Assembly: GCA_018304145.1 (NCBI GenBank) | Contig: JAGVWU010000004.1 | Span: 1 to 36,169 of the forward strand | DNA: 36,169 bases | Source of the DNA: Candidatus Pacearchaeota archaeon | Lineage (GTDB): Archaea > Nanobdellota > Nanobdellia > Pacearchaeales > GW2011-AR1 | Direction: 5' to 3' | Part shown: positions 31,921-36,169 of the stretch, in pieces | How positions within the stretch are numbered: position 1 is the stretch's first letter | How the letters are laid out: each line of letters opens with the position of its first letter | Position numbers and translations under genes: made by a program | Notes under the pieces: generated by a model | What the model saw: the letters and a program-made list of their open reading frames with translations, nothing else | Told to the model about the DNA's origin: nothing | The model's database searches: none

Positions 31921-33102
31921 ATGAAATTTTCAGATGCTGCTGAAAGATTAAAAGGACAAGAAATGTTCCAGATTTTAGCAAAAACACAGGAGCTTGAAAG
32001 AGCTGGAAAAGAAATATTGCATTTTGAACTTGGAGATCCTGATTTTAATACTCCTGATAATATAACTTATGCAGCAATCAAATCTTTGAGCAATGGAGAA
32101 ACTCATTATTCAAATTCTTATGGACTTTTAGAATTAAGGGAAACTGCTGCAAAAGCAACAGAAACCGGAATAAGAGGATTTAGGCCGGATTTGGATCAAA
32201 TTCTAGTAACTCCTTGTGCAAATATTCAAATCTATTATACTCTGGCCTGTGTTGCAAATGCTGGTGATGAAGTCATTATTCCAGATCCTAGCTTTGTTAC
32301 TTATAACTCTGTTGCAGAATTTTTAGGATTAAAGATTGTTAGAGTTCCTTTACATGAAAAAAATGAGTTCAGGCTAAATCCAAAAGATGTTGAAAAAATG
32401 ATAACTGCAAAAACAAAAGTTATTATAATAAATTCCCCAAGTAATCCTACTGGAGCGGTTATGAATGAAGAAGAAATAAGAGAAATTTTTGAGCTTGCAA
32501 GAAAACATGATATTTTTTTATTGAGTGATGAGGTTTATAGAAGAATAACTTATCTTGATGAAGAAACCAAATTTTTTTCACCAAGTGTCTATGATCTTTG
32601 TAAAGAAAGAACAATTGTTATCAATGGATTCAGCAAATCTTATGCAATGACTGGCTGGAGATTAGGTGTTATAATGGGGCCTAAAGAATTGATTAAAAAA
32701 ATGAATCTGCTTCTTGAAACAACTTCTTCTTGCGTTGCTCCTTTTATTCAAAAAGCTGGAATTGAAGCATTAAAAGGTAGCCAAGAAAGAGTAAATGAAA
32801 TGACTAATGAATACAGGAAGAGAAGAGATATTATAGTTGATGGATTAAACAAATTACCTGGAGTAAAATGCGTTAAACCAAGAGGAGCTTTTTATGTTTT
32901 TCCTAATATAACTGGGACTGGAATGACAAGCAAAGAATTTGGAGATTTTATGCTTTATAATGCGGGAGTTTCAATTGCTCCAGGACCTGTTTTTGGAAAT
33001 TATGGAGAAGGTTATGTAAGATTTTGCTATGCAAATTCAATTGAGAACATAAAAAAGGCTCTTGATAAAATGAAGATAGCTTTGGAAAATAGAAACATTT
33101 AA
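31921..33102 (+). CDS. Class I/II PLP-dependent aminotransferase (AspC-like)
   Basis: A 393-residue fold type I aminotransferase: substrate-pocket start ELGDPDFNTP, NSPSNPTGAV, LLSDEVYRR (D and Y PLP contacts), the PLP lysine in NGFSKSYAMTGWRLG, and C-terminal VRFCYANS with the carboxylate-binding Arg. This is the archaeal aspartate/aromatic aminotransferase group. It is downstream of the fusion gene and tail-to-tail with the ThDP gene, overlapping it by 4 bases. In a pathway using a ColD-like enzyme, an aminotransferase could maintain glutamate for PMP formation, or aminate a keto acid; the sequence does not say which. Confidence 0.88.
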   Translation: MKFSDAAERLKGQEMFQILAKTQELERAGKEILHFELGDPDFNTPDNITYAAIKSLSNGETHYSNSYGLLELRETAAKATETGIRGFRPDLDQILVTPCANIQIYYTLACVANAGDEVIIPDPSFVTYNSVAEFLGLKIVRVPLHEKNEFRLNPKDVEKMITAKTKVIIINSPSNPTGAVMNEEEIREIFELARKHDIFLLSDEVYRRITYLDEETKFFSPSVYDLCKERTIVINGFSKSYAMTGWRLGVIMGPKELIKKMNLLLETTSSCVAPFIQKAGIEALKGSQERVNEMTNEYRKRRDIIVDGLNKLPGVKCVKPRGAFYVFPNITGTGMTSKEFGDFMLYNAGVSIAPGPVFGNYGEGYVRFCYANSIENIKKALDKMKIALENRNI

Positions 33103-34895
33103 TATTTTGTAGTTTCCCAGCCTTCCAGCGGAGGAATTATCATCTGACTTTTGAATTCTTCTCTAGGCAAATATGGCTCCATATCTTCAATAGGTGTTTT
33201 CCATCCAGATACTCTTGGCTCATAATTATCCCATCCAGAAACATCCAAGTTACATACTGCAGGGCCATCAAAATCTAAAACTTCTTTTATTTTTTCCTGC
33301 ATCTCAGAATTTGTTTCTATTGAAAAAGTTTTTATTCCATAAGCCTGACAAATCTTCAAAAAATCTGGAGGATTATATCCTTTAGGACCACTTGCTTCGT
33401 ATCTGCATTGCAAATTTGTTCTTTGAAATGCGCGAATAATTCCATAGCAATTATTATTGATTATAAAAGTCTTGAATTTTAAATTATAATTTTTAACTGT
33501 TTGCAGTTCCTGAATATTCATATTGAAACCTCCATCTCCAATTATGCAAACAGTATTATGAATCCTGTCTGAAGCAAGCCAAGCTCCCATTGCTCCTGCA
33601 AAAGAAAAACCCATTGGAGAATTCCCATTGTTAGTTATGAATCTTTGAGAATGTTTTGTTTCAAATGCCTGGCTGGCTAAAACAATATTCCCTCCGCAAT
33701 CACCTACTAGAATATCTTTTTCCTTCATCATTTCAGAAAGAATTCTCATGAAATTATAAGGATTAATTTCTTCAGAATCAGCTGGTTCAAATTTACCTGG
33801 ATCATATTTATTTTTCCAATCAATAACTTTTTCTGTCCAGGATGAAAAATCCGGAATAGAAATATTTTTCAAAGCAGAATTAAATCTTTCAAGAAAAACT
33901 TTTGCATCTGAAAGAATGCATTCGTTAAATGGTAATTGTTGTAATTTTTTTTGCAGAAGAGGTTCATCTATATCAATAACATATTTTTTTGCAGCTCTTG
34001 CAAAAGAGGTCACATTTCCTCCAGTTATTCTTCCAGAGATTCTGCTTCCTATTGCAATTAATAAATCCGAGTTCTGTATGCCTAAATTTCTTCCCGCTCC
34101 ACCATAAGTCCCTACTCTTCCACCATAATACTCAAAATCTGAAGTTACAATATCAAGGGCATTCCAAGTTGGAAAACAAGGAATCTTAAGCTTTCTTGCA
34201 ACTTCTAAAAATAAATCAACTGATTTTGCAAGCCTTACTCCAGAACCTATAAGAAAAACAGGTCTTTTAGAATTGAAAATATCTTTTATAAGTAAATCTA
34301 TTTTTTTATCCAAATAATTAAAATTAGGCAAATTTTCATAAGCAGACAAATCAAAACCAATTAATTTTGTTGGTTCAATTTCTGCTTTTTGAACATCCAT
34401 TGGAACGTCTAGTAAAACAGGGCCTGGCCTTTTGCTTTTAGCTATATAAACTGCTTTTTCTAATTCATACCTTATATCTTTTGGGTTTATGATAAGTTTT
34501 GCATATTTTGTTATTGGAGTAACAATATCAACTATAGGAGTTTCTTGAAATCCTGATTGCCTAAGTGAATTTTCTATACGTAAAACTTGCGAATTAACCT
34601 GTCCTGTTATAAAAACACATGGGACTGAATCATAATAGCAATTAGCAATTGGAGTAACAAGGTTATGCCCTCCTGGACCACTGGTTCCTATTGCAACCCC
34701 TAAATTTTCAGAAATTTTTGCATAAGCTTCTGCTGCAAAACCTTCTGCCTGCTCGTGCATCACTGCAAGGTAGTTTACGTTAGGATTTAAAGCAACAGCA
34801 TCAATTATTGCCGCATCACCCGAACCTGTCAATACAAAAAAATCTTTTACTCCCAAATTTGCAAGATAGCCTATAACATAATCAACGACTCTCAT
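33099..34895 (-). CDS. Acetolactate-synthase-like ThDP enzyme (glycan-cluster type)
   Basis: A 598-residue ThDP enzyme. N-terminal Pyr domain with catalytic E48 (MHEQAEGFAAEAYAK) and TSGPGGHN; central domain with RPVFLIGSG; C-terminal PP domain with Mg-ThDP motif G453-D-G-G456 running to FIINNN. The C-terminus PIEDMEPYLPREEF...MII is nearly the same as that of the cupin-fused ThDP protein, marking both as members of the subgroup common in polysaccharide loci, not housekeeping IlvB (no small subunit gene or other branched-chain amino acid genes are near). A YerE-like transfer of an acetyl unit to a keto sugar is a reasonable guess. Divergent from the SDR gene with a TATA-like box 22-31 bases upstream. 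Confidence 0.86.
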   Translation of the reverse strand: MRVVDYVIGYLANLGVKDFFVLTGSGDAAIIDAVALNPNVNYLAVMHEQAEGFAAEAYAKISENLGVAIGTSGPGGHNLVTPIANCYYDSVPCVFITGQVNSQVLRIENSLRQSGFQETPIVDIVTPITKYAKLIINPKDIRYELEKAVYIAKSKRPGPVLLDVPMDVQKAEIEPTKLIGFDLSAYENLPNFNYLDKKIDLLIKDIFNSKRPVFLIGSGVRLAKSVDLFLEVARKLKIPCFPTWNALDIVTSDFEYYGGRVGTYGGAGRNLGIQNSDLLIAIGSRISGRITGGNVTSFARAAKKYVIDIDEPLLQKKLQQLPFNECILSDAKVFLERFNSALKNISIPDFSSWTEKVIDWKNKYDPGKFEPADSEEINPYNFMRILSEMMKEKDILVGDCGGNIVLASQAFETKHSQRFITNNGNSPMGFSFAGAMGAWLASDRIHNTVCIIGDGGFNMNIQELQTVKNYNLKFKTFIINNNCYGIIRAFQRTNLQCRYEASGPKGYNPPDFLKICQAYGIKTFSIETNSEMQEKIKEVLDFDGPAVCNLDVSGWDNYEPRVSGWKTPIEDMEPYLPREEFKSQMIIPPLEGWETTKY

Positions 34896-34916
34896 TCTTG
34901 AACCTAGGATTTTTTG

Positions 34917-34926
34917 ATTATAAAAA
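34917..34926 (-). promoter_or_regulatory. TATA-like box for the ThDP gene
   Basis: TTTTTATAAT on the minus strand, centred about 26 bases before the ATG at 34895. Confidence 0.45.
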
Positions 34927-34928
34927 TG

Positions 34929-34937
34929 TTTATATAA
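34929..34937 (+). promoter_or_regulatory. TATA-like box for the SDR gene
   Basis: TTTATATAA, 27-35 bases before the ATG at 34964; supports starting at 34964 or the adjacent ATG at 34970, and not at the TTG of 34898, which lies upstream of the promoter. Confidence 0.5.
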
Positions 34938-34963
34938 TCAAATATATAGTTAAAAAGAATTGG

Positions 34964-36007
34964 ATGAGTATGATAAACCAAGCTATTAAAGAAGATGTAG
35001 AAAAAATACTTAAAAAAAATAAAGAATTTCTTTTTAGTTTAGCAGGAAAAAAAGTATTAATTACTGGTGGAAATGGATTTATTCCAAGTTATATTGTTGA
35101 TACCCTAACTATTATCAATAAACAGCTGAATAATCCATGCAAACTTATTCTCCTAAATAAAAATCCAATAAATGAAAAATCCAGACTTTCACATCTTATT
35201 AATGATTCTAATATAGAATTTTTATCACAAGATGTTGGAAAACCTTTTAAAATAAATTCTAAAATAGATGTTATAATTCATGCGGCATCAAGAGCGAATC
35301 CAACTTCTTTTTTAGAGAACCCTTTGGATACTATTGATTCAAATGTAAATGGATTAAGAACTTTGCTTGATTTTGCTGTTAAAAATCCTGTTGAAAATTT
35401 TATTTTTTTTAGCAGTGCTGAAATTTATGGGAATCCCCCTAATGAATTTATACCTACTCCAGAGAATTATAATGGAAATGTAGACTGCACTTCAAAGAGG
35501 GCATGTTATTCAGAATCCAAAAGATTCTGTGAAACTTTGTGCATGACTTATTTCAGAAAATATGCAGTCCCAATAAAAATACTAAGAATCTTTCATACCT
35601 ACGGACCTGGTTTGAGGAATGATGGAAAAGCTATAACTGACTTTTTTAAAAATGGAGTCAATTACAAAAAAATTCTTTTAAAGGATAGAGGGGAATCAAG
35701 GATGACTTTTTGTTATGTTTCTGATTTGATTAATGCTATTTTTTTGATTTTATCCAAAGGCAAATCAGGGGAAGTTTATAATGTTGGAAATGATTTAGAA
35801 GATATTTCCATAATTGAGCTTGCAAAAATAATAGGAAGCATTATTGGAGGAGTTCCTGTAATCGCTGGAGAACAAGGAAACTACAGAGATAGATTTAAAA
35901 TAGAATTGAGAAAACCTGATATTTCTAAATTAAGAGAACTTGGATTTGCTCCTGAAATATTTTTAAAAGAGGGTTTATTTAGAATGTATAATTCTCTTGG
36001 GATTTGA
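34964..36007 (+). CDS. NAD-dependent sugar epimerase/dehydratase, UXS-like extended SDR
   Basis: The ATG at 34964 gives 347 residues (MSMINQAIKEDVEK) and follows a TATA-like box; 34970 is an alternative. After about 30 helical residues comes the Rossmann motif VLITGGNGFI, then AASRANP, FFSSAEIYGN as the serine strand, the catalytic YxxxK in ACYSESKRFCE, and RIFHTYGPGLRNDGKAI. The RACYSESKR and RIFHTYGP pattern is close to UDP-glucuronate decarboxylase (UXS), with dTDP-glucose 4,6-dehydratase as the wider family. It may supply or modify the nucleotide sugar used by the ThDP and fusion enzymes, but the substrate nucleotide is not known. Last complete gene in the window. Confidence 0.78.
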   Translation: MSMINQAIKEDVEKILKKNKEFLFSLAGKKVLITGGNGFIPSYIVDTLTIINKQLNNPCKLILLNKNPINEKSRLSHLINDSNIEFLSQDVGKPFKINSKIDVIIHAASRANPTSFLENPLDTIDSNVNGLRTLLDFAVKNPVENFIFFSSAEIYGNPPNEFIPTPENYNGNVDCTSKRACYSESKRFCETLCMTYFRKYAVPIKILRIFHTYGPGLRNDGKAITDFFKNGVNYKKILLKDRGESRMTFCYVSDLINAIFLILSKGKSGEVYNVGNDLEDISIIELAKIIGSIIGGVPVIAGEQGNYRDRFKIELRKPDISKLRELGFAPEIFLKEGLFRMYNSLGI

Positions 36008-36169
36008 AATTTTTTCTAGAAATTATTTAATACTAAAACTCTATTCCATCAGCATAAGTTAAATTCCTTCTACCCCCACTTTGACAGTTGGGTAGACTCT
36101 AAAATATAATAATTCTAAAACCGAAAAATAAAAGTAAGGGTTCTTGTTTTGAATTATATGAACCAAACA
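36008..36169. other. Right-edge non-coding stretch with tRNA-3'-end-like fragment and an open minus-strand frame
   Basis: Bases 36057-36078 read like the T-arm/acceptor 3' end of a tRNA (CCTTCTACCCCCA preceded by a mutated T-loop TTAAATT), but no matching 5' half lies upstream. TCTACCC at 36069-36075 also pairs perfectly with GGGTAGA at 36090-36096 as a hairpin. On the minus strand a 36-codon frame is open from the window edge and stops at 36059-36061; it could be the C-terminus of a gene outside, or just a reading of the tRNA-like piece. This more GC-rich patch stands out from its surroundings. Confidence 0.25.

Noticed and set aside
16102-34895. Housekeeping acetolactate synthase (ilvB) for branched-chain amino acids
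   Set aside because: No regulatory subunit or ilvC/ilvD genes nearby, one copy is cupin-fused, and both carry the C-terminal signature seen in glycan-locus ThDP proteins.
34898-34963. TTG start for the UXS-like SDR at 34898
   Set aside because: It would begin upstream of the TATA-like box at 34929-34937 and adds 22 unconserved residues.
1-36169. CRISPR arrays, complete tRNA or rRNA genes, transposases
   Set aside because: No regularly spaced repeats, cloverleaf-compatible sequence, rRNA signature or transposase motif was recognised by reading both strands; a dedicated scan was not possible.

Overview
The window is strongly AT-rich and looks archaeal. Many genes have a T/A-rich TATA-like box about 25 bases before the start codon and little or no leader, few have a Shine-Dalgarno match, and the proteins are Lys/Ile/Asn-rich. 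A DPANN-type archaeon (Woesearchaeota/Pacearchaeota-like) would fit, but no marker gene is present, so the phylum is a guess. No rRNA, complete tRNA, CRISPR array or intact mobile element was seen.

The content is a surface-glycan or secondary-glycolipid biosynthesis region packed with radical SAM enzymes. Left block (minus strand, about 5.3 kb to 1): SPASM radical SAM, GT4 glycosyltransferase, GT39/PMT-like membrane glycosyltransferase, and a B12-type radical SAM protein cut by the window edge. Next (5.4-7.4 kb) is a divergent pair of poorly known proteins, one HD-hydrolase-like and one weakly Nudix-like. Middle block (plus strand, 7.57-21.07 kb): SPASM radical SAM preceded by a candidate structured leader, a methyltransferase-like protein, B12 radical SAM, RmlD-like reductase, a second B12 radical SAM, a HemN-like radical SAM, a DJ-1/PfpI protein, a bicupin-ThDP fusion, a HAD phosphatase and a third B12 radical SAM with a C-terminal zinc ribbon.

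Right block (21.1-36.0 kb, mixed strands): two GT-B-like glycosyltransferases, another B12 radical SAM, a methyltransferase, a SPASM radical SAM, a GT6 (ABO-family) glycosyltransferase, a second methyltransferase, a fused Fcl-like/ColD-like nucleotide-sugar enzyme, a class I aminotransferase, a second ThDP enzyme and a UXS-like SDR. The last 160 bases hold only a tRNA-3'-end-like fragment and an open minus-strand frame running off the edge.

The central inference is that the genes make an unusual deoxy or branched sugar. The fused protein has an Fcl-type epimerase/reductase domain whose catalytic Tyr is Phe (F137), joined to a PLP domain whose catalytic Lys is His (H505), the hallmark of sugar 3-dehydratases such as ColD and E1. 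That combination should make a 3,6-dideoxy-4-keto sugar and leave the 4-keto group in place. Two acetolactate-synthase-like ThDP enzymes lie in the same region. In yersiniose A synthesis such an enzyme (YerE) adds a two-carbon branch to a 4-keto-3,6-dideoxy sugar. Nine radical SAM enzymes and several methyltransferases could add further modifications. The pathway is inference from motifs and gene neighbourhood; only the motifs are seen directly.
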